From an uncultured Spirochaetaceae bacterium (GTDB taxonomy: Bacteria > Spirochaetota > Spirochaetia > Sphaerochaetales > Sphaerochaetaceae), in NCBI GenBank assembly GCA_944389065.1, contig CALXKZ010000005.1:1-55163 (forward strand): a DNA stretch of 55,163 nt, given 5' to 3'. Below the pieces are notes generated by a model. That model ran no database searches and was not told the DNA's origin. It saw nothing but the letters and a program-made list of their open reading frames with translations. Shown here piece after piece: positions 18,534 to 26,237 of the stretch (its first letter is position 1; the number at the start of each line of letters is the position of its first letter). The translations under genes were made by a program, and so were the position numbers.

Positions 18534-18579
18534 TTGACATAATTTCATAGTAATGATACTTTATTAATAATAATTATCA
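18534..18579 (+). promoter_or_regulatory. perR-rbr promoter with Fur/PerR-type operator
   Basis: A perfect -35 TTGACA (18534-18539) is followed by a weak -10 (TACTTT 18557-18562, 17-bp spacer). Overlapping the expected transcription start is a 7-1-7 Fur-family box at 18565-18579: TAATAAT-A-ATTATCA, one mismatch from perfect symmetry. It lies 2 bp before the perR ATG, so repressor binding should block the promoter, and autoregulation is likely. Confidence 0.78.
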
Positions 18580-18581
18580 AT

Positions 18582-19007
18582 ATGAAAGAGAGACGGAATA
18601 CAATGCAGAAGGAGCTCACATATGATGCTGTGCTCCATTTCCATGGACATCCCAGTGCTGATGATGTCTATAAAGAGATTTCATCTAGGTATAAGTCGAT
18701 ATCCAAGGCAACGGTATATCGCAATCTGGCATCGCTTTATGAGGATGGAAAAATAGGACGTGTGATTTCTACAGACGGAAGAGAGGCTCATTTCGATCAT
18801 CGCATCGATAATCATCCGCATGCTGTCTGCGTTTCATGCGGCAATGTATTTGATGTTGATGTATCATATGATAAGAACGCATTCAGCAAAGCGGTGTGCA
18901 TGGAAGATGGATTTGTTATAACATCCCATGAACTTATTTTTGAAGGTATCTGCAGAGACTGCAGAAAGAAGGAGAAGGAAAATGGAACTGAAAGGATCAA
19001 GGACTGA
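18582..19007 (+). CDS. perR: Peroxide-sensing Fur-family repressor PerR
   Basis: This 141-residue regulator has the winged helix ([24 protein letters not shown]) and two CxxC zinc pairs (CVSCG, CRDC). Residues matching the B. subtilis PerR metal site are present: the Asp in HFDHR, the two His in DNHPHAVC, and the Asp in NVFDVDV. Asp at that last site favours PerR over Fur, which has Glu. I keep the ATG at 18582 because RRNTMQKE aligns with the family RxTxQR start, although no Shine-Dalgarno is seen. It overlaps rbr by 26 nt, a typical oxidative-stress pairing in anaerobes. Confidence 0.82.
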   Translation: MKERRNTMQKELTYDAVLHFHGHPSADDVYKEISSRYKSISKATVYRNLASLYEDGKIGRVISTDGREAHFDHRIDNHPHAVCVSCGNVFDVDVSYDKNAFSKAVCMEDGFVITSHELIFEGICRDCRKKEKENGTERIKD

Positions 19008-19521
19008 GAAGAATCTTCAGGCAGCGTTTGCTGGTGAGAGCCAGGCAAGGAACAAGTACACATACTTTGCATCCAAGGCAAAGAAGGAAGGATACGAGCA
19101 GATCGCAGCGATCTTCCTTGAGACAGCAGAGAACGAGAAGGAGCATGCGAAGCTCTGGTTCAAGTACCTCGAGGGAGGCGACATCAAGGCAACTGCAGAG
19201 AATCTCAAGGCAGCAGCAGAGGGCGAGAACTATGAGTGGACAGACATGTATGCCGAGTTTGCCAAGGTAGCTGAGGAAGAGGGCTTCAAGGAGATCGCAG
19301 CCAAGTTCAGAGGCGTGGCAGCAATTGAGAAGCACCATGAGGAGAGATATCTTGCTCTTCTGAAGAATGTTGAGGAAGGGCTTGTATTCTCAAGAGATGG
19401 GGAGATGATCTGGAAGTGCAGAAACTGCGGACATATCGTAGTCGGAAAGAAAGCTCCTCAGATGTGCCCTGTCTGCAATCATCCTCAGGCATATTTTGAG
19501 CTCGTAGGACAGAATTATTAA
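18982..19521 (+). CDS. rbr: Rubrerythrin
   Basis: This 179-residue enzyme reduces hydrogen peroxide in the cytoplasm of anaerobes. The N-terminal four-helix bundle has the di-iron carboxylates ([25 protein letters not shown]). The C-terminal rubredoxin-like domain has two CxxC pairs (CRNCG, CPVCNHP). The ATG at 18982 follows AGGAGAAGGAA and begins [12 protein letters not shown], as in homologues. Base use at the 5' end is unusually rich in G/C-ending codons compared with its neighbours, consistent with high expression. It is translationally coupled to perR. Confidence 0.97.
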   Translation: MELKGSRTEKNLQAAFAGESQARNKYTYFASKAKKEGYEQIAAIFLETAENEKEHAKLWFKYLEGGDIKATAENLKAAAEGENYEWTDMYAEFAKVAEEEGFKEIAAKFRGVAAIEKHHEERYLALLKNVEEGLVFSRDGEMIWKCRNCGHIVVGKKAPQMCPVCNHPQAYFELVGQNY

Positions 19522-19543
19522 TCAATAGAAAAGATTATTCTGG

Positions 19544-19577
19544 AACGCTGCCAGTACTGTTATTGGCAGCGTTTTCC
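19544..19577 (+). terminator. Intrinsic terminator after rbr
   Basis: Perfect 10-bp stem AACGCTGCCA (19544-19553) / TGGCAGCGTT (19564-19573) with a 10-nt loop, 22 nt past the rbr stop. The T-run is short. Confidence 0.85.
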
Positions 19578-19683
19578 ATATTCCCATTTATTGTGTTTAT
19601 TCCTGATTCATCTTCGATTGCATCAGAGCAGCAGCTGATTCTGCAAAGCCTGAAAATGCTTTTGATATCACGCTACATATAGT

Positions 19684-19933
19684 TTTTCCACAAGTTTTCC
19701 ACCGCTCTGTGGAAATGCAGTGGAAAAGTCCTTTCCAATGCTTTCATGTGCATGGGACAAGATAAAATACGACATATAATCGATAAGTGTTATCTCTTTT
19801 TAATATATAGATTTATATTAAGTCAATATAATAAGAAATTCATTGGATTTATATAAAATATACATTATCGTTATGTTAAGTTTTCCACTGTGGAAAACCA
19901 GTTATTCACTAAGTTTTCCACAGGTTTTCCACA
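19684..19933. other. Second DnaA-box cluster flanking an AT-rich core
   Basis: Two groups of boxes lie in the 500-bp gap between rbr and the convergent ATPase gene. Exact TTTTCCACA: 19684-19692 (+), 19889-19897 (-), 19914-19922 (+), 19925-19933 (+). One mismatch: 19695-19703 (+), 19708-19716 (-), 19719-19727 (-), 19881-19889 (+), 19902-19910 (+, TTATTCACT). Several neighbours are spaced exactly 11 bp. Between the groups, about 19760-19880 is extremely AT-rich, with a GATAA-GTG-TTATC palindrome at 19782-19794. The layout resembles an origin or a DnaA-titration locus. I see no gene in 19578-20022. Confidence 0.85.
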
Positions 19934-20022
19934 ACAGATCACTCGTGTATTAAATCCTACTGTACAAGAGAATTATCAAGAAGACTGTGCAGTGTGTATA
20001 TTTTCATTTCCATAGTGTCCGG

Positions 20023-21090
20023 TCAGTCGTCATTTATATTAAGATGGTAACGTTCTACCCTGATAAACAGTTCGCGGACATTTCCCGGATAATCATATTC
20101 CATAAAGGATGAATAATCCGTGATCCTGTCATTCGGATGTATTCCGATTGATGCTTCGAAGTGAGCTATCAGGTCCGGAATATCCTCTTTGTGCTCTGCA
20201 AGGCTAGGCATACGTATCATTGTAGAAGAAAGCCTGTAATAGAAATCACGCCTCATCTTCTTTTCCTCGACCAGTTTGTCCAGATCGATATTTGATGCTG
20301 TTATAAGTCTGAAATCAGATTTCAGTATTTTGTCCTTTCCAAGCTGTCTGTATTCACCTGTTTCAAGGACATGAAGAAGCTTTGACTGCATTCTAAGGCT
20401 TATATCTTCTATTTCATCAAGAAAGAAGGTAGTGCCATCTGCCTGTCCCAGCAATCCTTTCCGTTCCTCTATAGCTCCAGAGTAGGCTCCTTTTGAATGT
20501 CCGAAAATAGAGCTTTCTGCCAGTTCGGATTCCAGGGAACCGCATGATTCGTATATGAATTCCGATTTGTTTCCGCTTTTTCTGTGGATTTCATTTGCGG
20601 CTATGTTCTTTCCTGTTCCTGTTTCTCCTGCAAGATGTACTGTGCATCCAGCTTCGATGACTTTCTTTATCTTCCTGCGGGTTTTCGCCATTATCAATGA
20701 ATTTCCGATGAGTTTTTCCTCGAGCGAATCCATTTTTTCAGATATGGCAGCTGAAGTTTCCATGGCCTTGCATACATCATCATGTTCAGATTTTCTTGGA
20801 ATATAGACAGCATTTCCATATATTAGGAAAGGATGGATATTGGCAAATTCCTCAGCATCATAGAAGACGATGAAGCTTAGGTTCTTTTTTGCTGTCTTCT
20901 GTATGCTGAATGGAATACCAGCGGCAAGATCCATGACTATTATGTCTTTCTTCGATAGCGGCATCGTTATGAGATGGTCCAATGAACGGCATGACTGAAC
21001 ATTGCGGACTCCCGCAATGGATCTAAAGCGTTCTGCATCAGAACGCTCGACATTGTGCAAGTAATACACTAATATCCCCCACGAATTCAT
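20023..21090 (-). CDS. Sigma54-activator-like AAA+ protein without DNA-binding domain
   Basis: This 355-residue protein resembles NtrC-family activators. Residues 1 to about 118 look like a receiver: Asp54 (IVMDL) is at the phospho-acceptor place, but the acidic pair near the N-terminus is replaced by Tyr-Tyr (ILVYYL). The AAA+ domain follows, with Walker A GETGTGK (155-161), GAYSGA (201-206) in place of GAFTGA, Walker B FFLDE (222-226) and arginine-finger candidates in RRDFYYRL. It ends just after YPGNVRELFIRVERY, so the Fis-type helix-turn-helix is missing; the next DNA is the box cluster. It may act from solution on sigma54 or have lost that role. It is 170 nt downstream of rsmE on the same strand. 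Confidence 0.8.
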   Translation of the reverse strand: MNSWGILVYYLHNVERSDAERFRSIAGVRNVQSCRSLDHLITMPLSKKDIIVMDLAAGIPFSIQKTAKKNLSFIVFYDAEEFANIHPFLIYGNAVYIPRKSEHDDVCKAMETSAAISEKMDSLEEKLIGNSLIMAKTRRKIKKVIEAGCTVHLAGETGTGKNIAANEIHRKSGNKSEFIYESCGSLESELAESSIFGHSKGAYSGAIEERKGLLGQADGTTFFLDEIEDISLRMQSKLLHVLETGEYRQLGKDKILKSDFRLITASNIDLDKLVEEKKMRRDFYYRLSSTMIRMPSLAEHKEDIPDLIAHFEASIGIHPNDRITDYSSFMEYDYPGNVRELFIRVERYHLNINDD

Positions 21091-21260
21091 AAGATTAGAT
21101 AAAATTCATATCTGTATATTACATTATTATGAGAATAGGAGAAAAACAATAGGAAAACATACAATATTTTGAGAAATTTTTTAAAAATAGCTGGGGGATA
21201 TACAGATTAGTTGGTTTTGTTTGCCAAGAGAAAAAAATTACAGCTTTTATGGATGCTGCA

Positions 21261-21983
21261 TTATCCATGAAGGATTGTCTGAAGAGAAGAGGCTGTGTAT
21301 ACAGCAGCAGTCTCCGCCCTGAGAATGTTTGTTCTGAGAAGAATCGGTATAGCACCATGCTCTTCTGCTAATTCGCATTCCTTATCGGAAAATCCTCCTT
21401 CCGGACCTATAAGGCACGAGACTCTGTCCTTAATCTTTATATCTGTCAGGCATTCGGTTCTGTTCCGTTTGCTCTGATGGAGTATCAGTAAAGTTCCCTC
21501 TGCTTCCTCTACAGCGTCTCTGAAATCAATAGGTCCATATATCTCAGGTGCCTTGCTGCCTGATTGCTGTACGGCTTCTCTTGCTATCGCCTCTATGCGT
21601 TCTGACATATGGTTGTTCCATGTTCCTTCAGTGAATTCGGTATTCATCAGGATGATCTTATCGACGCCTATCTCTGTCAGCATCCGTATTTCTGTCTCAT
21701 TCTTCTTTCCCTTGAGTACAGAGATATACATGGTTATTGGAAAGAACGGACCACTGAAGGCTGAGAGATTGTCGTTCAGTGTCTCTTCTGGATTATCTGT
21801 CAGCTCAATAGACATGCTCTCTTCATCAAACAGAAAAGCTTTGTAATAATTGCCGTTTCTGTCTGCAGCAGTGAAGGTGTCATTGATATTCTTCCTGAGA
21901 ACAGAGAACAGATATCTTTTTTCCTTTGCTGATAAATGGTATATCCCATTTTCCGGAGTATGTGAAAGCAGGAATATCCTCAT
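21261..21983 (-). CDS. rsmE: 16S rRNA m3U1498 methyltransferase RsmE
   Basis: This 240-residue SPOUT methyltransferase should methylate U1498 of 16S rRNA using S-adenosylmethionine. The C-terminal knot motifs are clear: LIGPEGGFSDKE and LRTNILRAETAAVYT. The N-terminal PUA-like part begins MRIFLLSH. Length is normal for the family. Its ATG overlaps the stop of the upstream ctp gene by 4 nt, so the two are coupled. Confidence 0.93.
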   Translation of the reverse strand: MRIFLLSHTPENGIYHLSAKEKRYLFSVLRKNINDTFTAADRNGNYYKAFLFDEESMSIELTDNPEETLNDNLSAFSGPFFPITMYISVLKGKKNETEIRMLTEIGVDKIILMNTEFTEGTWNNHMSERIEAIAREAVQQSGSKAPEIYGPIDFRDAVEEAEGTLLILHQSKRNRTECLTDIKIKDRVSCLIGPEGGFSDKECELAEEHGAIPILLRTNILRAETAAVYTASSLQTILHG

Positions 21984-23410
21984 TCTGCAAGCTCCTCTAT
22001 AGCTGTCCGAAGCACTTCATCGTATTCCGGATCTGCAGCAGGACGTTCGCTGTAATCCATTCTGTAGAGATATTCATTGCGGATCAGAAGCATAAGAAGA
22101 TCTTCCGGTACACCGGATGATATGTGTTCTTCTGCAAATAGTCTGATATTCTCTTTGCTGTATTCATGGGAGTCTGCGAATTCCTTTATAGAAGGGTCTG
22201 ACATGAATTGAGAGAAGGCCTCAAGTTCTTCTTCGCTGTATTCCTTTTCTTCAATTGTTATATCAGGAGTGATTCCGATATTATGGATATCATTGCCTGA
22301 TGGTGTATAGAAATGTCCTGTTGTGAGCTGGATATAGCCATCGGCAAAAGGCCTGACTTCCTGTGATATCCCTTTTCCGAATGTCTGGCTTCCTATTATC
22401 TTTGCCCTTCCATTGTCTTTAAGGGCCCCTGTCAGTATTTCGCCGGAGGAGGCTGTACCTCCATTCACTAGTACTACTGCAGGATAATCCTCAGGAACAA
22501 GAATGCTGCTATCTGCATTCCTGATAATGGCATTTCTTCCTGATTGTTCTTTGAAACGTGTCTCAAGGAGTCTTCCTTCAGATAAGAACATATCGGCAAT
22601 CTCGAGAGCTGTCTCGACTGTTCCCCCGCCATTGTTCCTTAAATCGATGATGAATTTCCTGGCACCGGAATCAAGCAGCTTATTTATCTCCTTTTCGGCA
22701 GAATCCGCTGTTGTAAGAGAGAATGTATATATGGCAAGGTATCCAATATCATCATCCAGCATTTCTGAAGCAGTTGATGGTGTAGTTACCTTTTCCGGTC
22801 TGAGGGTTATGTCGAATACTGCCTCTCCTCTGTGGACTGTAAGCACAAGATCCTCTCCCGGTTCTCCTTTAAGTTTTTCTGAAGCTTCGGCTGCGGTCAG
22901 AGGAGCTGTGCTTTCTCCATTTATGGCGCTGATCATATCACGGCTTCTTAAACCAGCTCTATCTGCAGGGGCACCAGGAAATACGGAAGAGATGACAACC
23001 ATCCATGTCGATGGATCCGACATATCGCTATATGATGGATTCATCTTATAAAGATATGTTCCGATTCCTATATAGCTTCCATCGGAATTTTCTTCGTATG
23101 TATCAGCCATATCAGAGGGAATGTAGTATGAATACGGATCGCCAAGCGAATCAATCATTGCAGCAATCAGTTCCTCTTCCATCTTCTTGTCATCGATTTC
23201 ATAAAGAAAGCTTCTATCGAGATAGGCATAGAGATTTCCAAGGGAATATAGTGTTGATGATATCGTTACCGATCTTGAGGCGACAACTTCTGCATCATAT
23301 TCAGGCGAGCCGGAAAGCATGACAGGTGTTGAATGCTCAGATCTGCCTCCTGCAAAGGAAGGCAGAAGTATGGTCATGCATAGCAAAGCTATGACAATAT
23401 ATCTTTTCAT
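21980..23410 (-). CDS. C-terminal processing peptidase (S41 family, CtpA-like)
   Basis: This 476-residue secreted serine protease has an N-terminal signal segment (residues 4-20). A PDZ domain lies around 115-200 (PGAPADRAGLRSRDMISAING). The S41 catalytic domain has the Ser in NGGTASSGE (321/322) and the Lys in TFGKG (346). The family trims C-termini of periplasmic or envelope proteins and can process lipoproteins. About 70 residues after the catalytic core form a less conserved tail. It is divergent from lgt, with 69 bp between them, and overlaps rsmE by 4 nt. Confidence 0.93.
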   Translation of the reverse strand: MKRYIVIALLCMTILLPSFAGGRSEHSTPVMLSGSPEYDAEVVASRSVTISSTLYSLGNLYAYLDRSFLYEIDDKKMEEELIAAMIDSLGDPYSYYIPSDMADTYEENSDGSYIGIGTYLYKMNPSYSDMSDPSTWMVVISSVFPGAPADRAGLRSRDMISAINGESTAPLTAAEASEKLKGEPGEDLVLTVHRGEAVFDITLRPEKVTTPSTASEMLDDDIGYLAIYTFSLTTADSAEKEINKLLDSGARKFIIDLRNNGGGTVETALEIADMFLSEGRLLETRFKEQSGRNAIIRNADSSILVPEDYPAVVLVNGGTASSGEILTGALKDNGRAKIIGSQTFGKGISQEVRPFADGYIQLTTGHFYTPSGNDIHNIGITPDITIEEKEYSEEELEAFSQFMSDPSIKEFADSHEYSKENIRLFAEEHISSGVPEDLLMLLIRNEYLYRMDYSERPAADPEYDEVLRTAIEELAE

Positions 23411-23479
23411 ATCATCAATAAGGATACCCTTATAATGGTGGTGTATGCAATTGCTGCGTTTCAGTGATAGACTTGCATC

Positions 23480-24490
23480 ATGTTATCTTTGTTTCTGACA
23501 TATCCAGATTGGATTGATCCTTATGTTATAAGCGGAGTTCCCATCAGATGGTATGCCCTAATGTATCTTGTTGCCTTTTTTGTGGCTTACCTGCTTGTGC
23601 GTTACCAGTGCAGACATGATGGTGTAATTGAGATGGATGCGGAAGAGACACAGTCGCTTTTCTTCTCTTGCTGTCTTGGGCTCCTCATCGGAGCACGCAT
23701 ATTCTCTGTTCTTTTCTATAGTGATGGGCTGTATTATATAACTCATCCCTGGATGATATTCTGGCCATTCAGAAATGGACAGTTCGTAGGTTTGCCCGGC
23801 ATGAGTTATCATGGGGGAGTCGTAGGGTGTGTGATCGGCGGATGGATATTCTCCAGACGGCATAATAGAAGCCTGCTGCAGATGACTGATCTTGCAACAG
23901 CGGGCATTCCTCTTGGATATACGTTCGGACGGATTGGCAATTTCATAAATGGAGAGCTTTATGGCCGTGTTACCACAAATCCTCTTGGTATGATATTTCC
24001 GCTTGCTGAGCCTTTCTCCTCTTATGAGCCATGGGTGAGAGATGTCGCGGATAAGGTCGGCCTGGAGTATGAGATGGGGCAGCTTTTGAATCTTCCCCGG
24101 CATCCTTCACAGCTGTATGAAGCTTTATTCGAAGGTGTAATACTCTTTCTGATACTCTGGTTCGTCATCAGACCGTGGAAGATAAAGAGAAATCTTCCGC
24201 ATGGTACGGTATTTTCTTTCTATCTTATGGGCTATGGTATCTTCCGTTTCTTCATCGAATATTGCAGGCAGCCAGATGCTCCGATAGGCTATGTTATATC
24301 ATTAGGCGATGGAAGCGGTAATATAGCGCTCTTTGAATCTTTCCTGAATATCTCAGAAGGACAGATATTCTGTCTGCTTATGGTCGTTGCGGGAGCAGCG
24401 CTTCTCGGGATAATCCTTATGGCAAGGAGGAATTATGATAGCAGAACGGCTGGAAAAGCTCAGAAGAATTCTCAGAGAAAGAGACATTGA
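23480..24490 (+). CDS. lgt: Prolipoprotein diacylglyceryl transferase
   Basis: This 336-residue inner-membrane enzyme transfers diacylglycerol from phosphatidylglycerol to the lipobox Cys of prolipoproteins. Recognisable are YHGGVVGCVIGG, the Lgt signature GRIGNFINGELYGR and HPSQLYEALFEG, with about seven membrane segments. The C-terminal tail is basic. A TAGACT hexamer ends 6 nt before the ATG, with only a poor -35, so a leaderless start is possible. At least two lipoproteins encoded in this window would be its substrates. Confidence 0.96.
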   Translation: MLSLFLTYPDWIDPYVISGVPIRWYALMYLVAFFVAYLLVRYQCRHDGVIEMDAEETQSLFFSCCLGLLIGARIFSVLFYSDGLYYITHPWMIFWPFRNGQFVGLPGMSYHGGVVGCVIGGWIFSRRHNRSLLQMTDLATAGIPLGYTFGRIGNFINGELYGRVTTNPLGMIFPLAEPFSSYEPWVRDVADKVGLEYEMGQLLNLPRHPSQLYEALFEGVILFLILWFVIRPWKIKRNLPHGTVFSFYLMGYGIFRFFIEYCRQPDAPIGYVISLGDGSGNIALFESFLNISEGQIFCLLMVVAGAALLGIILMARRNYDSRTAGKAQKNSQRKRH

Positions 24491-26237
24491 CTGGTATATC
24501 ATAACAGGGAATGATCCGCATGGAAGCGAGTATCCGGGACAGAGATGGAGAACCAGGGCTTTCATTTCCGGTTTCACAGGATCTGCTGGAGTTATTGCGA
24601 TCTCTCAGGAGAGAGCTCTGCTATGGACAGACAGCCGGTATTTCATCCAGGCGGGAAAAGAGCTTGAGGGATCTGGTTTTGAGCTGATGAAAGAGGGGAT
24701 GGAAGGCGTTCCTTCCTTGCCGGAATTTCTTTCTGCCCATGCAGAAAAGGGAATGAAGGTGGGGGTTGATTGTGCCTCTGTGTCTATAGCTGGTTTCAGG
24801 AAGCTTTCTGAAATGCTGGATCCCTCTGGTTCTGTTGTCATGGATACAGGAGATCTTATCGATCTAATATGGGAGAAAAGACCGCAGGTTCCATCTGAAG
24901 CGCCGATAAGGATCATTGATGACAGGAAAGCGGGTGAAAGCGTTCAGGAAAAGCTTCTTCGTATCAGGAATATCATGAGGCAAAAGGGTGCAAGATGGAC
25001 TTTTGTATCTTCTCTTGATGATATTGCCTGGATAACGAATCTGCGTTCTTCTGATATTCCATACAATCCATTGTTCTATGCCTTTCTGTTCATATCGCTT
25101 TCAAAAGCTGTGCTATTTATAGCTCCGGGGCGCCTTAAGGATGATGTTCTGAAGGCTGTAAGCAGGAATTTTTCCATAGAGGATTATGATGATACGGCAG
25201 CTGTTCTTCCTTCGCTTATAAGAGGCACAGGGCTTTATTCTCCAGATAAAACAGCAGCTATGTTCATTGATACCGTCGGCAGCAAACGCAATATTGCTTC
25301 TGCAGATATCTCATCATTTCTGAAAAGCAGGAAGAACAAAGCGGAGCTTGATGGTATGCGCAAGGCCCATATTCTTGATGGTGCAGCTTATGTAGCATTT
25401 CTTGCCAAGCTTGATAAGATCAATGGCATATACACAGAGACAATGATTTCAAATGCCCTAGAGCGGGAAAGGAAACGTATGGATGGTTATATTGGTCCTT
25501 CTTTCGCTCCTATATCAGCATTCGGACAGAATGGAGCTATCGTCCATTACAGTGCCTCCGAGGAAAAGAGCGCTAATGTCATGGGACATGGGCTTCTTGT
25601 TCTTGATACAGGATCCCAGTTCAGCATGGGAACTACGGATGTAACTCGTACTCTGTTTTTCGGAACGGATCCGACGGAAGAGGAGAAAAGGGATTATACA
25701 TTGGTACTGAAAGGTCATCTTGCGCTTCTTTCCCAGATTTTCCCAAAAGGGACAAGGGGGGTTCAGCTTGATGCAATTGCCAAGCAGTTCATGTGGCAGA
25801 ACTATTCGACATTCTTCCATGGAACCGGGCATGGTGTCGGTTGTTGTCTTATGGTTCATGAAGGTCCTCAGAGAATATCCCCAGCACTGATCGACGTTCC
25901 TCTTGAACCAGGAATGGTGGTATCAGATGAGCCAGGACTATATAAGGAAGGACGGTATGGCATAAGAATCGAGAATCTTCTTGCTGTCAGAAATGATGAT
26001 GAAAGCGAGTTCGGAAGCTTTTTATCATTTGAGAATCTTACATATGTTCCATATGAGAAGAGCCTGATAGATGTAAACCTGCTTACAGATGATGAGATAG
26101 ATCAGATAAACAGCTATCATAGGAAAGTCTTCTATATGCTGTCGCCTTATCTTGATAGTTATTCTGCAGAGTGGCTTAAACAATATGCTTCCCCGATAGA
26201 GCGTATTTCATTATTATCAGTGGAGGAGGAGATATAA
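24435..26237 (+). CDS. Xaa-Pro aminopeptidase (M24B)
   Basis: This 600-residue metallopeptidase removes an N-terminal residue that precedes Pro. The first two-thirds hold two creatinase-type domains (start MIAERLEKLRRILRERDIDW, then DPHGSEY). The C-terminal pita-bread domain has the metal ligands in DTGSQFSMGTTDVTRT (Asp, Asp), HGTGHGVG (His), SDEPGLY and GIRIEN (Glu). Length fits the long eukaryote-like aminopeptidase P group. A strong AAGGAGG site precedes the ATG, and the gene begins inside lgt (56-nt overlap). Its TAA overlaps the gpmI ATG. Confidence 0.93.
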   Translation: MIAERLEKLRRILRERDIDWYIITGNDPHGSEYPGQRWRTRAFISGFTGSAGVIAISQERALLWTDSRYFIQAGKELEGSGFELMKEGMEGVPSLPEFLSAHAEKGMKVGVDCASVSIAGFRKLSEMLDPSGSVVMDTGDLIDLIWEKRPQVPSEAPIRIIDDRKAGESVQEKLLRIRNIMRQKGARWTFVSSLDDIAWITNLRSSDIPYNPLFYAFLFISLSKAVLFIAPGRLKDDVLKAVSRNFSIEDYDDTAAVLPSLIRGTGLYSPDKTAAMFIDTVGSKRNIASADISSFLKSRKNKAELDGMRKAHILDGAAYVAFLAKLDKINGIYTETMISNALERERKRMDGYIGPSFAPISAFGQNGAIVHYSASEEKSANVMGHGLLVLDTGSQFSMGTTDVTRTLFFGTDPTEEEKRDYTLVLKGHLALLSQIFPKGTRGVQLDAIAKQFMWQNYSTFFHGTGHGVGCCLMVHEGPQRISPALIDVPLEPGMVVSDEPGLYKEGRYGIRIENLLAVRNDDESEFGSFLSFENLTYVPYEKSLIDVNLLTDDEIDQINSYHRKVFYMLSPYLDSYSAEWLKQYASPIERISLLSVEEEI

